Part shown: positions 1 through 7,998 of the stretch, piece by piece
Numbering within the stretch: the stretch's first letter is position 1
How the letters are laid out: every line of letters begins with the position of its first letter
NCBI GenBank assembly: GCA_964541525.1
Contig: CAZIQF010000005.1
Span: 1-64,000, forward strand
Reading direction: 5' to 3'
Source of the DNA: UBA1737 sp964541525
GTDB taxonomy: Bacteria > Bacillota_I > Bacilli_A > ML615J-28 > CAG-313
Length of the DNA: 64,000 bases
Notes under the pieces: model-generated
The model's database searches: none
Seen by the model: only the letters and a program-made list of their open reading frames with translations
What the model was told of the DNA's origin: nothing
Translations under genes and position numbers: made by a program

Positions 1-48
1 CTATTTTTAATTGTATTATTTTAATATATTACCTTAATTATAATTATT

Positions 49-144
49 TTATGTATAATCTGATATTTTATTTTTAATGTTTAAAATTTTAATATATTCG
101 TCTTGAATATTTAGTAGTTTTATTGTATAATCATTTTGTATCAT
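49..144 (-). pseudogene. N-terminal fragment of an ISL3-type transposase
   Basis: A 31-codon reading frame with a very good ribosome site (GGAGG, 150-154 on this strand, 5 nt before the ATG). The peptide contains TIKLLNIQDEYIKILN, which resembles from memory the first 30 residues of ISL3-family transposases. It stops at a TAA where those proteins run on for about 400 residues, and I see no continuation in the remaining 48 bases. It is either an IS remnant or an intact 31-residue peptide; the remnant reading is preferred. Confidence 0.4.
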
Positions 145-203
145 TTTTTCCTCCATTCTTAATTAATACGCCAATAATTATTATAGAGGAAAAGAAGAGA
201 AAC

Positions 204-238
204 AAAAAGTGTTTAGTTCAATTTTCTAAACACTTTTT
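204..238. terminator. Bidirectional Rho-independent terminator
   Basis: A 13-bp perfect stem (204-216 with 226-238) around a 9-nt loop, with an A-run on one side and a T-run on the other. It could end the minus-strand hslO/M42 unit and any rightward transcript from outside the window. Confidence 0.7.
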
Positions 239-241
239 CAT

Positions 242-326
242 TTTATCTTAAAAGATTTTATTGTTTATCTTAAAAGATTTATTAATTTATCTTAAAAGAT
301 TTATTAATTTATCTTAAAATCTTAAA
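242..326. repeat. 22-bp tandem repeat with palindromic core
   Basis: Three consecutive 22-bp units (242-263, 264-285, 286-307) plus a degenerate partial fourth. Units 2 and 3 are identical. Each contains the palindrome ATCTTAAAAGAT. The array lies between the terminator at 204-238 and the end of the M42 peptidase gene. Confidence 0.85.
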
Positions 327-372
327 ATCGCAAAATCTCAAAAGATTTTACAGAACCCTAATACCTTTTTTA

Positions 373-1392
373 TTATTTAAGTAAATCTAGATAACCTAAA
401 ATTAGGCTAAATGTATTTTTTAATCCATTGATATGGGTTCTTTCCATACCATGGCTTGCTGCAATACCTGAACCGATTAATGCACATTTGATATCATTGC
501 CACCTCTTAGGGCTGCAGATGCATCAGATGAATAGAATGGATATACATCTAATGCATATGAAATATTGTTTGTTTTGGCAATATTGATTAGGTTTGTAAT
601 CATATTATAATCATATGGTCCTGATCCATCTTTAACACAGATGGATACTTGTTCTTCAGTGCAGTTTAAATCTAAGCCAATACACCCCATATCTACTGCT
701 AACATTTCATCAATATTTGGGATTGAAGAACAGCCATGTCCGACTTCTTCATAGGTTGTGATAATTATTTTTAATGTATCTTTTGGGGTAATCTTATTTT
801 CATTTATGTATCTTAATAGTTCCATTAATAAAAAGACACTTGCTTTATCATCTAAAAATCTCGTTTTGATGTATCCTTTTTCGGTGATTTGGAATTTTGG
901 ATCTAGGGCGATAATATCGCCGGTTTCAATTCCTAATTCTTGAGTATCCTTTTTATTATAGACAATTTCATCTAGTCTAATACACATATTTTCTTCTTTT
1001 AGTTCTTTGGTTCTTGCGTCAGGATAGACATGAACTGCTGGCGATGTTGATAAAATGGTACCTGTATATATTTTATTGTGTCTTGTTATTATTGTACAAT
1101 ATTCACCATTATAGGTGTTTAATAATGTTCCACCTAGTGATGAAAATCTTAATGTTCCATTAGGATTAATACTTCTGACCATTAAGCCCAAGGTATCTAC
1201 ATGAGCACTTAAGGCCTTAGTATAAGAAGATTTTCCTTTGACTGTTATAATTAAGTTTCCTTTTTGATTTGTTGTTGCTTCATATCCTAAAGATTCAACA
1301 TAACCTTTTAAATAATTAATAATATTATATGAATATCCAGTAGGGGAAGCAATTTTAATAATTTGTTCTAATAATGCGTAATTTAATTCCAT
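373..1392 (-). CDS. M42 family metallopeptidase (glutamyl aminopeptidase / FrvX type)
   Basis: A cytoplasmic di-metal aminopeptidase that trims N-terminal residues from peptides. The M42 ligands can be followed: SAHVDTLG (H64, D66), FLDDKAS (D181/D182), the catalytic glutamates of TYEEVGHG (E215, E216), D234 in AVDMG and H314/H320 in SHGMERTH. The length of 339 aa is normal for the family. It starts 9 bp after the hslO stop on the same strand, so the two are probably one transcript. Substrate preference cannot be read from sequence; endoglucanase-M or deblocking-aminopeptidase labels are common database names for the same fold. Confidence 0.9.
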   Translation of the reverse strand: MELNYALLEQIIKIASPTGYSYNIINYLKGYVESLGYEATTNQKGNLIITVKGKSSYTKALSAHVDTLGLMVRSINPNGTLRFSSLGGTLLNTYNGEYCTIITRHNKIYTGTILSTSPAVHVYPDARTKELKEENMCIRLDEIVYNKKDTQELGIETGDIIALDPKFQITEKGYIKTRFLDDKASVFLLMELLRYINENKITPKDTLKIIITTYEEVGHGCSSIPNIDEMLAVDMGCIGLDLNCTEEQVSICVKDGSGPYDYNMITNLINIAKTNNISYALDVYPFYSSDASAALRGGNDIKCALIGSGIAASHGMERTHINGLKNTFSLILGYLDLLK

Positions 1393-1401
1393 ATATGATT
1401 C

Positions 1402-2283
1402 CTACTTTCCTTTTGCTTTTGCTTCTTCATAAAGTGCTGTTAATGCTTCTTTTGAAAAATGATATGTGTTACCACAGAAATGACATGTAGTATCAGCTAC
1501 TCCATCTTCATCAATCATTGATTTAATTTCTGCTGATCCTAATGAAAGAATTCCTCTTGCGAATTTGTCATAGCTACAATTACATTTGAAATTAATTTTT
1601 GTTTCTTCTAAAATATTAGCATCTTCAGCAATGTTTTGAATAATATCTTTTGGAGTAAATCCTGAGGATAAGATTTCTGAGATTGGTGGAAGACTTTTAA
1701 CTTTTGCTTCGATTTTATCAATTGTTTCTTCGGTACAGTTTGGTAATAGTTGGATCATAAATCCACCTGATACGACTGCTCTTCCTTCGGTATCGACTAA
1801 CACACCTAAAGAAATAGCAGTTGATACTTGTTCACTAACTGAATAATAATACGCAAAATCTTCAGCAATTTCGCCATTAATGATTGGGGTATAGCCAATA
1901 AATGGTTCCTTTAATTTCAAATCTTTGATTACGGTAATCATTCCTTTAGATCCAATTGTTGCTTTGGCATTTAAACGATAATCATTATATTCAAAATGAC
2001 AATGGGGATTTTCAGCGTAACCTCTAATATCACCATGTGCATTTGCATCCACAATAATTCTACCAATTTGACCATCACCATCAATTCTTAGGGTTACAGT
2101 TTCTTCTCTTTTTAATGTTCCACCCATCATGGCTCCCATACTCATAACTCTCCCTAAAGCATCTAATGCACTAGGAAAATAATTAAGTCGATCACCAATT
2201 AAATTTAAAGCATCGGTTGTTGTGACGGCATAGATTCTTGCTTGATTATTAAAACCTAAGGCTTTTACTAAAACATCTGACAT
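1402..2283 (-). CDS. hslO: 33 kDa redox-regulated chaperone Hsp33
   Basis: A holdase chaperone activated by oxidative unfolding. The 293-aa length fits the family. The C-terminal zinc redox switch is intact: CxC at about 234/236 (KCNCSYD) and CxxC at about 267/270 (CHFCG). The N-terminal core carries the expected conserved blocks, for example MGAMMGGTLKREE. First gene of a two-gene unit with the M42 peptidase. A -10 TATAAT lies at 2309-2314 on this strand. No sign of decay. Confidence 0.96.
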   Translation of the reverse strand: MSDVLVKALGFNNQARIYAVTTTDALNLIGDRLNYFPSALDALGRVMSMGAMMGGTLKREETVTLRIDGDGQIGRIIVDANAHGDIRGYAENPHCHFEYNDYRLNAKATIGSKGMITVIKDLKLKEPFIGYTPIINGEIAEDFAYYYSVSEQVSTAISLGVLVDTEGRAVVSGGFMIQLLPNCTEETIDKIEAKVKSLPPISEILSSGFTPKDIIQNIAEDANILEETKINFKCNCSYDKFARGILSLGSAEIKSMIDEDGVADTTCHFCGNTYHFSKEALTALYEEAKAKGK

Positions 2284-2373
2284 TTTATATACCTACTTTC
2301 TGTTTAACATTATACCATATTTATCATGAATTTTAAAATAAAGCGCCTATTATTGATCAAAAAATTAAAAGTT

Positions 2374-2402
2374 TTGACTAATATAATCTTTTCTAGTATA
2401 AT
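2374..2402 (+). promoter_or_regulatory. Sigma-A promoter of the 2430 gene
   Basis: TTGACT (2374-2379), 17-bp spacer, TATAAT (2397-2402), followed by an AAGGAG ribosome site at 2414-2419. Confidence 0.8.
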
Positions 2403-2429
2403 ATATATAAATAAAGGAGAAAACCAATT

Positions 2430-2969
2430 ATGAATATATATGATGATTATGGTAATTACATGGAAGATATGGAAGAGATGATAACTAATATCAAAGGAAC
2501 ATCATCTTATGTAATGTGTTGTTTAGATGATGTTATCAATGTTCTTGACTATATTTATCGTAAATACTTAGATAAAGCGAAAATAGATAATGAATTAGAG
2601 GAAATCTTTGAAATAGGATTCGGTTATCTATCTAACGCATTAAATGATATCAAAGTATATTATGAAGAATATTTTAAGAAAGATATCGTTCTTTTTAATC
2701 AATACGCTAGTTTGATTGTATATTCGATTTTAATTGAAGATTTGAAAGCATATTTGATTGGTGAAGAAAAACTAACAAAATCAAAAGAAAAAGTTTTAGA
2801 TTGTTCACTTCAAAAGATTGATGATATTTTAGTAAATATTAAGGAGATCAATGTAGAATTATTAGCGGATATTGAAGATACAATTGATGAATGTATGCCT
2901 AATAATAGTGATTATCGACCAGTATATACGGTATTTGCGTTAATTGCAGAAGAATTAGGAATATATTAA
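2430..2969 (+). CDS. Unknown acidic, helical cytoplasmic protein
   Basis: I do not recognise this 179-aa protein. It is acidic (many D/E), predicted mostly helical, with no signal peptide, no convincing membrane segment and no metal or nucleotide motif. It is transcribed alone: its own near-consensus promoter upstream and a 10-bp-stem terminator directly after. The good promoter, AAGGAG site 10 nt before the ATG and isolated unit argue that it is a real expressed gene. Confidence 0.75.
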   Translation: MNIYDDYGNYMEDMEEMITNIKGTSSYVMCCLDDVINVLDYIYRKYLDKAKIDNELEEIFEIGFGYLSNALNDIKVYYEEYFKKDIVLFNQYASLIVYSILIEDLKAYLIGEEKLTKSKEKVLDCSLQKIDDILVNIKEINVELLADIEDTIDECMPNNSDYRPVYTVFALIAEELGIY

Positions 2970-2999
2970 AAGATTAACGTATATATAGTAAAAAGAAAT

Positions 3000-3029
3000 G
3001 CTATAAACAATCTTGTTTATAGCGTTTTT
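3000..3029. terminator. Bidirectional terminator between convergent genes
   Basis: Perfect 10-bp stem, GCTATAAACA (3000-3009) with TGTTTATAGC (3014-3023), 4-nt loop, followed by a T-run on the plus strand. The minus strand reads into CATTTCTTTTT. It serves both the 2430 gene and the HprK-like gene. Confidence 0.85.
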
Positions 3030-3726
3030 ATTTACTCATAGTATTATAGGATGTTTTAACAGCATCAAGTGAAATATTACAACCCATTTTATAGATATTA
3101 GTATAGTTAACGATTTGTGCAATCAAGTCAAGAATTAACTCCATATCTTTTTCATAAGGAATTCGTTCAGTTTGATTAAGAATCTCAAAAATAGCTTGTT
3201 TTTTATCAATAGGTTTAATCCAATTATCTGGTGATCTTTCAATAAAACAAATACCTTGTAAGGGAACAATCTCATTCTTGCTGAGATCGCATTTACCGGA
3301 AAATGGTGTTCCTGCCGCATAGAGTTTATTATCGATTAGCAGAATTGCTGGTTTATCATCGTTTAAAATATAAGCATCACTAAAATTTTTAAGCCAAAGT
3401 GATGTATGGGTTGATTTACCAGTGCCAGATGGAGCACTAAATAAATAAGCTTTATTATCTTTAACAACAGCTGAGGAATGAAGTAGGATTCCATTGTGCC
3501 TTAAAATATGGCGATAGAATTTTTGCCCTAAGAAAATGTATTCCATTTCATCAAGTGTGAGATGAGGAAATTCTGCTTGCTTGTTTTTAATTAATTCTTC
3601 ATTCAGTTCTAACTTAAAATCAGCAGGTGTTGCTTCATCTACCATATAGGGAATTGCTTGATTTTTAGTTCTGGAGTATACTGGGTTCATTTCAACGACA
3701 ACACCAGCAAATTTATATTTAGCCAT
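3028..3726 (-). CDS. HPr-kinase-like P-loop protein of a peptide-modification cassette
   Basis: A 232-aa protein with a P-loop (SAPSGTGKST) and downstream NDDKPA and GTPFSGK elements, the arrangement of HprK / PEP-carboxykinase-like kinases found beside PqqD-like proteins. It lacks the N-terminal HprK regulatory domain, so it is not the carbon-catabolite HPr kinase. Related proteins phosphorylate lasso-peptide precursors, but the substrate here is unknown. I chose the ATG at 3726: an upstream in-frame GTG (3738) lies inside the GAGG ribosome site, which itself overlaps the stop of the preceding gene. Last gene of the PqqD / S26 / kinase unit. Confidence 0.72.
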   Translation of the reverse strand: MAKYKFAGVVVEMNPVYSRTKNQAIPYMVDEATPADFKLELNEELIKNKQAEFPHLTLDEMEYIFLGQKFYRHILRHNGILLHSSAVVKDNKAYLFSAPSGTGKSTHTSLWLKNFSDAYILNDDKPAILLIDNKLYAAGTPFSGKCDLSKNEIVPLQGICFIERSPDNWIKPIDKKQAIFEILNQTERIPYEKDMELILDLIAQIVNYTNIYKMGCNISLDAVKTSYNTMSK

Positions 3727-3734
3727 TATGATCC

Positions 3735-4166
3735 TCACTTAAAAATTCTAATTATTTTCTTAATACATCTTTTAATAAAATGTTTAAATGCCTTAAAAGG
3801 ACGTTTAAAAACAGTTTTTCTAACATATTTTAAATATTCCTTATTTGTTGCTTCAACATATGTTTCATCACGATAAAAACCTTCCATTACAGCAATAATT
3901 TGGTTTCTTTTAATATTCTTTTCTAAAAGGAATTGATTATCGCCACACATTGTATATGAATCTTTTTTGATTTTCATAACTCGATGTAATACTAAAGTTT
4001 TATCATTACGCATATATAAAACAACATCATGTTTTTTAATGTTCGTTGGTGCAACGAGCTTTACTGTATCTTTACGTTCTCTAAGCATTGGCAACATACT
4101 GGTACCTACAGGTGTAGCAATATAAAAGCCATATGTTTCAATGATTTGTTCGTAATTATCAATCAA
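3735..4166 (-). CDS. S24/S26-like serine peptidase (signal-peptidase fold)
   Basis: A 143-aa protein with the GTSMLPML motif around the nucleophilic serine of the S26/S24 fold, then KKHDVVLY and a later MCGDNQ segment matching the type I signal peptidase core. The general-base lysine is not obvious to me; R/K-rich residues follow the motif. There is no N-terminal membrane anchor, but the C-terminus is strongly basic (RCIKKIIRIFK). The start is a TTG overlapping the pqqD-like stop by 8 bp, with a GAGG site 9 nt upstream. Context suggests processing of a peptide or a regulator, but no precursor is seen. Confidence 0.65.
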   Translation of the reverse strand: MIDNYEQIIETYGFYIATPVGTSMLPMLRERKDTVKLVAPTNIKKHDVVLYMRNDKTLVLHRVMKIKKDSYTMCGDNQFLLEKNIKRNQIIAVMEGFYRDETYVEATNKEYLKYVRKTVFKRPFKAFKHFIKRCIKKIIRIFK

Positions 4167-4422
4167 GTAAATGTGCCTCTTTTAATTTAGAAATAAATAC
4201 TTCAGTATCATGAAGTGCAAGTTGTTCATCTATTGCATATTCCTTTGCAAGTTTGTCAGCAACTTCCTCAATTGTAGTGTCACTTTCTAAACATTTCCAA
4301 ATAAACGCACCAACACTATTAAGATTAATCAAGCCTTTAAACTCAATTGAAGCATTTCCAACAGGTACAACAACAAAATTATCTGCTACTTCACGTAGCA
4401 TAAACCCTTCTTTAATCTTCAT
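4159..4422 (-). CDS. PqqD-like protein (RiPP recognition element fold)
   Basis: An 87-aa protein of the PqqD family: REVADNFVVVPVG, then LINLNSVGAFIW and a helical C-terminus with TIEEVADKLAKEY. PqqD-like proteins are winged-helix peptide chaperones that hand leader peptides of ribosomal peptides to modifying enzymes. It opens a three-gene unit with an S26-like peptidase and an HprK-like kinase, a combination I recall from Firmicutes peptide-modification loci. The usual radical-SAM or transglutaminase partner and any precursor are missing here. Confidence 0.8.
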   Translation of the reverse strand: MKIKEGFMLREVADNFVVVPVGNASIEFKGLINLNSVGAFIWKCLESDTTIEEVADKLAKEYAIDEQLALHDTEVFISKLKEAHLLD

Positions 4423-4558
4423 ATTAAAATTCCTTTCTTTTCTAAAAGATAATTATTGAAATAATTAGGAGTTGATAAAACAATTAATAATTTTGTACTA
4501 ATATTATTATGATAACAGCTACACTAAAATCAATTATTTATATTTAATTATTATATAT

Positions 4559-4587
4559 ATTATACAACTTTTTAACTTTTAATGCAA
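4559..4587 (-). promoter_or_regulatory. Promoter of the PqqD-like cassette, with long leader
   Basis: On the minus strand TTGCAT (4582-4587), 17-bp spacer, TATAAT (4559-4564). Transcription would start near 4552, giving a leader of about 130 nt before the pqqD-like ATG. I found no ATG-initiated peptide in that leader, so it does not encode a precursor. AAAGGA precedes the start. Confidence 0.7.
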
Positions 4588-4689
4588 GTATATTGGCAAA
4601 ATAAGAGGATTACATCGATAAATAAAAAATTGAAAATAAACTATTATTACAAAATATTTATAAATTGTTAATTATGTAAATCAAAATGC

Positions 4690-4718
4690 TTGACATAATA
4701 TCGATATTTTAGTATAAT
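4690..4718 (+). promoter_or_regulatory. Consensus promoter of the tRNA pair
   Basis: TTGACA (4690-4695), 17-bp spacer, TATAAT (4713-4718): a perfect sigma-A promoter 45 bp before tRNA-Tyr. Confidence 0.85.
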
Positions 4719-4763
4719 ATTAAAGCAATGTGATAAGATCGTTGAAAATTAAATAAAAAATAT

Positions 4764-4848
4764 GGAAGGGTAGCGAAGTGGCTAAACGCGGCGGACTGTA
4801 AATCCGCTCTCTACGAGTTCGGTGGTTCGAATCCACTCCCTTCCACCA
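4764..4848 (+). tRNA. tRNA-Tyr (GTA)
   Basis: 85 nt including encoded CCA. Acceptor GGAAGGG pairs with CCCTTCC (4838-4844), discriminator A, CCA at 4846-4848. The anticodon loop is CTGTAAA in a CGGA/TCCG stem. The long variable arm (about 4806-4821) is the class II feature expected for bacterial tRNA-Tyr. TTCGAAT T-loop present. Confidence 0.97.
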
Positions 4849-4858
4849 TCTTTTTAAT

Positions 4859-4934
4859 AGGGCTATAGCCAAGCGGTAAGGCAACGGACTTTGACTCCGT
4901 CATTCCAATGGTTCGAATCCATTTAGCCCTACCA
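4859..4934 (+). tRNA. tRNA-Gln (TTG)
   Basis: 76 nt including encoded CCA (4932-4934). Acceptor AGGGCTA (4859-4865) pairs with TAGCCCT (4924-4930), discriminator A4931. The anticodon loop is CTTTGAC, anticodon TTG. It follows tRNA-Tyr by 10 nt and shares its promoter. Confidence 0.97.
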
Positions 4935-4944
4935 TATGGAAAAT

Positions 4945-4980
4945 AAATTCATTTTATATATTTATAAAATGAATTTTTTT
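4945..4980 (+). terminator. Terminator of the tRNA operon
   Basis: A 14-bp perfect stem (4945-4958 with 4963-4976), 4-nt loop and T-run. Only two of the 14 pairs are G-C. Confidence 0.75.
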
Positions 4981-5377
4981 GTTTATAAACTTTATATTTT
5001 GAATGATAAAAAAATCTTCTATAATAACTGAAAAGGTTGTTTTTATTATCAAATTATTAATATTCTTATATAATGTTGAAATATAGATATAAATACAATA
5101 ATTATATATATTATATTAACAATACCTTTTGGGAAGGAAAATAGCGAATTCTTGCATTTTTACACATATAAATTTTATAATAAAAAAATTTAAAAAGAAA
5201 ATACGATAAGTAGTTATTATGTTTTGAAAAGCATAAAATATATTAATGCCAATCCAATAAATGTCAAGTAAAAGTAAAAAATACTTGACGAAATATAATT
5301 ATAAAGAAAATGAATTAATATTTGCAAGTAAATTATATAAATCAGAACTATGTAATCAAACTAGTTCTTATGGTACA
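4981..5377. other. Long AT-rich intergenic stretch without a gene
   Basis: No convincing reading frame on either strand. Two inverted repeats stand out: GTCAAGTA...TACTTGAC near 5267-5287 and AGAACTA...TAGTTCT near 5343-5368. The second lies just beyond the yabQ stop and may be its weak terminator on the minus strand. Nothing else recognisable. Confidence 0.5.
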
Positions 5378-5827
5378 TTATTTTTCTTTATTCGTTTCTT
5401 CCTTTTTACTAAACACTTGTTTTAACTTGATTATCTTTGATTTTACTAAAGATGTAAATTTCTTCATTATTGTTACTGAATACAATAAATGATTAAGAAT
5501 CGGTTTTAATCTACTCAATAATTTTGATCCCATATTCATCGTCTTAATAAAATAATCACGCATAAATAAATAATATAATAGAAATCCAATTATAATAAAT
5601 AATAGAAAATAAATAGGAATATAGCCACTTTCTAGTTTATAACAAAAATTATAAGTCAGAAAAATCTGAACGATTAAATAAATAAACTCTAAAATTAATT
5701 TAGGTACTTTTTTAAAATGGTATCTTTCTTCTAAATAAATAATCACATCACTTGCTGCAAAGTAATAGATACCATAGGCAATAATATAAACTAAGATTTT
5801 GATTTCAACATTTAAAGGTCTAATCAT
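5378..5827 (-). CDS. yabQ: Spore cortex protein YabQ
   Basis: A 149-aa membrane protein with about four hydrophobic segments (near residues 9-26, 45-62, 70-88 and a weaker one) and a basic, K-rich tail. Size, topology and position directly after yabP match YabQ, a mother-cell outer-forespore membrane protein needed for cortex formation in Bacillus. Its ATG overlaps the yabP TGA by 4 bp, so the two are translationally coupled. Sequence similarity alone would be weak; yabP context carries the call. Bacillus YabQ is somewhat longer. Confidence 0.82.
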   Translation of the reverse strand: MIRPLNVEIKILVYIIAYGIYYFAASDVIIYLEERYHFKKVPKLILEFIYLIVQIFLTYNFCYKLESGYIPIYFLLFIIIGFLLYYLFMRDYFIKTMNMGSKLLSRLKPILNHLLYSVTIMKKFTSLVKSKIIKLKQVFSKKEETNKEK

Positions 5828-6117
5828 TTGAATAACTTTTTAAAGAAACCTTCCTTTTTATTTTTATCTAGATCTTCATCTAAATATTCAATTGAAGTAA
5901 TTATTCCACTAATGAGTAAAATATGTTTTTCTAAATCGAGATGTTGCATTTCTAATTCTGATCCAGTTACTTCTAACATTCCTAAAGTTGTTTTCACTAA
6001 AAATTCTTCTTTATTTAGATTCTCTAATTTCTCTACACCAGTAATTTCTAATTGTTTTCGATTATTTAAAGTAATTGATTGTTCCTTAAATTCAGTTTTC
6101 TCATTAACATAATTCAT
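5824..6117 (-). CDS. yabP: Sporulation protein YabP
   Basis: A 97-aa protein of the YabP/YqfC family. The signature is clear: LNNRKQLEITGVEKLENLN, then FLVKTTLGMLEVTG and the LDLEKHILLISGIITSIEYL ending. YabP acts in the mother cell with YabQ in cortex and coat assembly. The GGAGG site sits 9 nt before the ATG, and a sigma-E-like promoter lies directly upstream (6140-6168). First gene of a two-gene unit. Confidence 0.93.
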   Translation of the reverse strand: MNYVNEKTEFKEQSITLNNRKQLEITGVEKLENLNKEEFLVKTTLGMLEVTGSELEMQHLDLEKHILLISGIITSIEYLDEDLDKNKKEGFFKKLFK

Positions 6118-6139
6118 TTTTGATATCCTCCATTAATAA

Positions 6140-6168
6140 ATTATATGAGATAATTAATGGATATATGA
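6140..6168 (-). promoter_or_regulatory. Sigma-E-type (mother-cell) promoter of yabP-yabQ
   Basis: On the minus strand TCATATA (6162-6168), 14-bp spacer, CATATAAT (6140-6147). Both boxes and spacing fit the sigma-E consensus (KMATATT, 13-15 bp, CATAYANT), and B. subtilis yabP is known to be sigma-E dependent. The CATATAAT box could also be read as a sigma-A TATAAT. Confidence 0.6.
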
Positions 6169-6219
6169 AATGTTTTAAGGATGAGGTGAATGAATTTGAT
6201 AATTTTGTGGCTAATCCTT

Positions 6220-6248
6220 TTGCAAGAAATGATAAAATGTGGTATAAT
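6220..6248 (+). promoter_or_regulatory. Sigma-A promoter of lysS
   Basis: TTGCAA (6220-6225), 17-bp spacer, TATAAT (6243-6248). An AGAGG ribosome site precedes the ATG at 6288. Confidence 0.8.
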
Positions 6249-6287
6249 GAATAAGAATAAGAAAAATATAATATAAGAGGTAAAATA

Positions 6288-7787
6288 ATGGCAGAAGAAT
6301 TACGTTTATCAGAACAAGAAAAAGTTCGTCGTGGAAAGATGGAAGACTTAAGAGCCAAAGGGCTTGATCCGTTTGGACAAAAATTTGAAAGAACAACCAA
6401 TTCTAAACTTTTAAAAGACGCATATTTAGAAGCTACTAAAGAAGAATTAGACGAAAAAAATATTGAAGTAAGTATTGCCGGAAGAATTATGAGCAAACGT
6501 CGTCAAGGTAAGATTGGCTTTATGCATATTCAAGACCGTGAAGGACAAATTCAAATCTTTATGCGTGCAGACTCAGTATCAGAAGCAGATTATGAATTAT
6601 TTAAAGTAGCTGATATTGGTGATATTATTGGCATTGTTGGTCAAGTAATTAAAACACAAACTGGTGAACTATCAGTAAAAGCATCTAAATATGTTCATCT
6701 AACTAAAGCTTTAAGACCGCTTCCAGAAAAATTCCATGGTTTACAAGATCGTGAAGAGGCAAGAAGAAGACGTTATGTTGACTTAATTATGAATGAAGAA
6801 GCAAGAAGAATTGCTTACTTACGTCCAAGAATTATTCGTGGTCTTCAAAAATATTTAGATGATTTGGGATATATTGAAGTTGAAACACCAGTATTGAGCC
6901 CAATTCTAGGTGGTGCTAGTGCGAGACCTTTTGTTACCCATCATAATACTTTAGATATGGATTTCTATTTGCGAATCGCTACTGAACTTCACTTAAAACG
7001 CTTAATTGTTGGTGGTATGGAAGCAGTTTATGAAATTGGTCGTTTATTTAGAAATGAAGGAATGGACTCCACTCATAATCCTGAATTTACAACTGTTGAA
7101 GCCTATCTTGCATATGGTGATTTATCAGATATGATGAATCTAGTTGAAGGTTTATTGGTTAAACTTGCAAAAGATGTAATCGGTAAAACTACATTCAACT
7201 GGAATGGTTGTGAGATTAGTTTAGATGCACCTTTCAAACGAATTCATATGGTTGATGCAATCAAGGAAATAACGGGAATTAATTTCTTTGAAGTTTATGA
7301 CTTAGATGTTGCGTTAAAATTAGCTCAAGAACATCATATTGAAGTACCTGAACATCAAAAATCAATTGGTCATATTATTAATCTATTCTTCGAAAAATAC
7401 GTAGAAGAAACATTAATTCAACCAACTATTTTGTATGGTCATCCAATTGAAATCAGCCCATTAACAAAGAAAAACCCAGATGATCCACGTTTTACTGATC
7501 GTTTCGAATTATTCATTGGCAGAAAAGAATTTTGTAATGCTTATACCGAATTAAATGATCCAATTGATCAAAGAGAACGATTTATAGCTCAACTTAAAGA
7601 ACGTGAATTAGGAAATGATGAAGCCAATGACATGGATATTGATTTCCTAGAAGCATTAGAATATGGTATGCCACCAACAGGTGGAATCGGAATCGGGATT
7701 GACCGTTTAGTAATGTTATTAACAGAATGTGATACAATTCGTGATGTATTACTATTCCCTCATATGCGTAATAAAGTAGAAAACTAA
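6288..7787 (+). CDS. lysS: Lysyl-tRNA synthetase, class II
   Basis: Charges tRNA-Lys. The 499 aa comprise an N-terminal OB-fold anticodon-binding domain (about 55-160, with VSIAGRIMSKRRQGKIGF) and the class II core. Motif 1 is near 165-215, motif 2 is FRNEGMDSTHNPEFT (about 260-275) and motif 3 GIGIGIDRLVMLL near the C-terminus. Length is typical of bacterial LysS. Transcribed alone from its own promoter to the hairpin at 7796. No T-box leader is present. Confidence 0.98.
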   Translation: MAEELRLSEQEKVRRGKMEDLRAKGLDPFGQKFERTTNSKLLKDAYLEATKEELDEKNIEVSIAGRIMSKRRQGKIGFMHIQDREGQIQIFMRADSVSEADYELFKVADIGDIIGIVGQVIKTQTGELSVKASKYVHLTKALRPLPEKFHGLQDREEARRRRYVDLIMNEEARRIAYLRPRIIRGLQKYLDDLGYIEVETPVLSPILGGASARPFVTHHNTLDMDFYLRIATELHLKRLIVGGMEAVYEIGRLFRNEGMDSTHNPEFTTVEAYLAYGDLSDMMNLVEGLLVKLAKDVIGKTTFNWNGCEISLDAPFKRIHMVDAIKEITGINFFEVYDLDVALKLAQEHHIEVPEHQKSIGHIINLFFEKYVEETLIQPTILYGHPIEISPLTKKNPDDPRFTDRFELFIGRKEFCNAYTELNDPIDQRERFIAQLKERELGNDEANDMDIDFLEALEYGMPPTGGIGIGIDRLVMLLTECDTIRDVLLFPHMRNKVEN

Positions 7788-7795
7788 AACAATTA

Positions 7796-7841
7796 ATATT
7801 CTATAAAGTAAATTTATATTTTATAGAATATTTTTATTTTT
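7796..7841 (+). terminator. lysS terminator
   Basis: 12-bp stem (7796-7807 with 7820-7831) followed by TTTTATTTTTAT. Confidence 0.8.
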
Positions 7842-7998
7842 ATGAAAATTTTATCTTCTGTACAAATACTTACAGAAAATCAAAAATGAAGAAATTATTG
7901 AACCTTGAGCTTAGATTATAAAATTACAGAATAAAAAATAGATTTAATTAAATAAATGTGATATAATAAGTAATGAAGATAAAAAATGGGAGAAAATA

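Noticed and set aside
242..307. 22-bp repeats as a CRISPR array
   Set aside because: Units are directly adjacent with no spacers, and no cas gene is nearby.
4423..4552. Precursor peptide in the leader of the PqqD-like cassette
   Set aside because: No ATG-initiated frame; the only TTG frames are short and without ribosome site.
6104..6496. 130-codon open frame on the minus strand across the start of lysS
   Set aside because: It is antisense to the lysS promoter and N-terminus, has no ribosome site, and lysS is certain.
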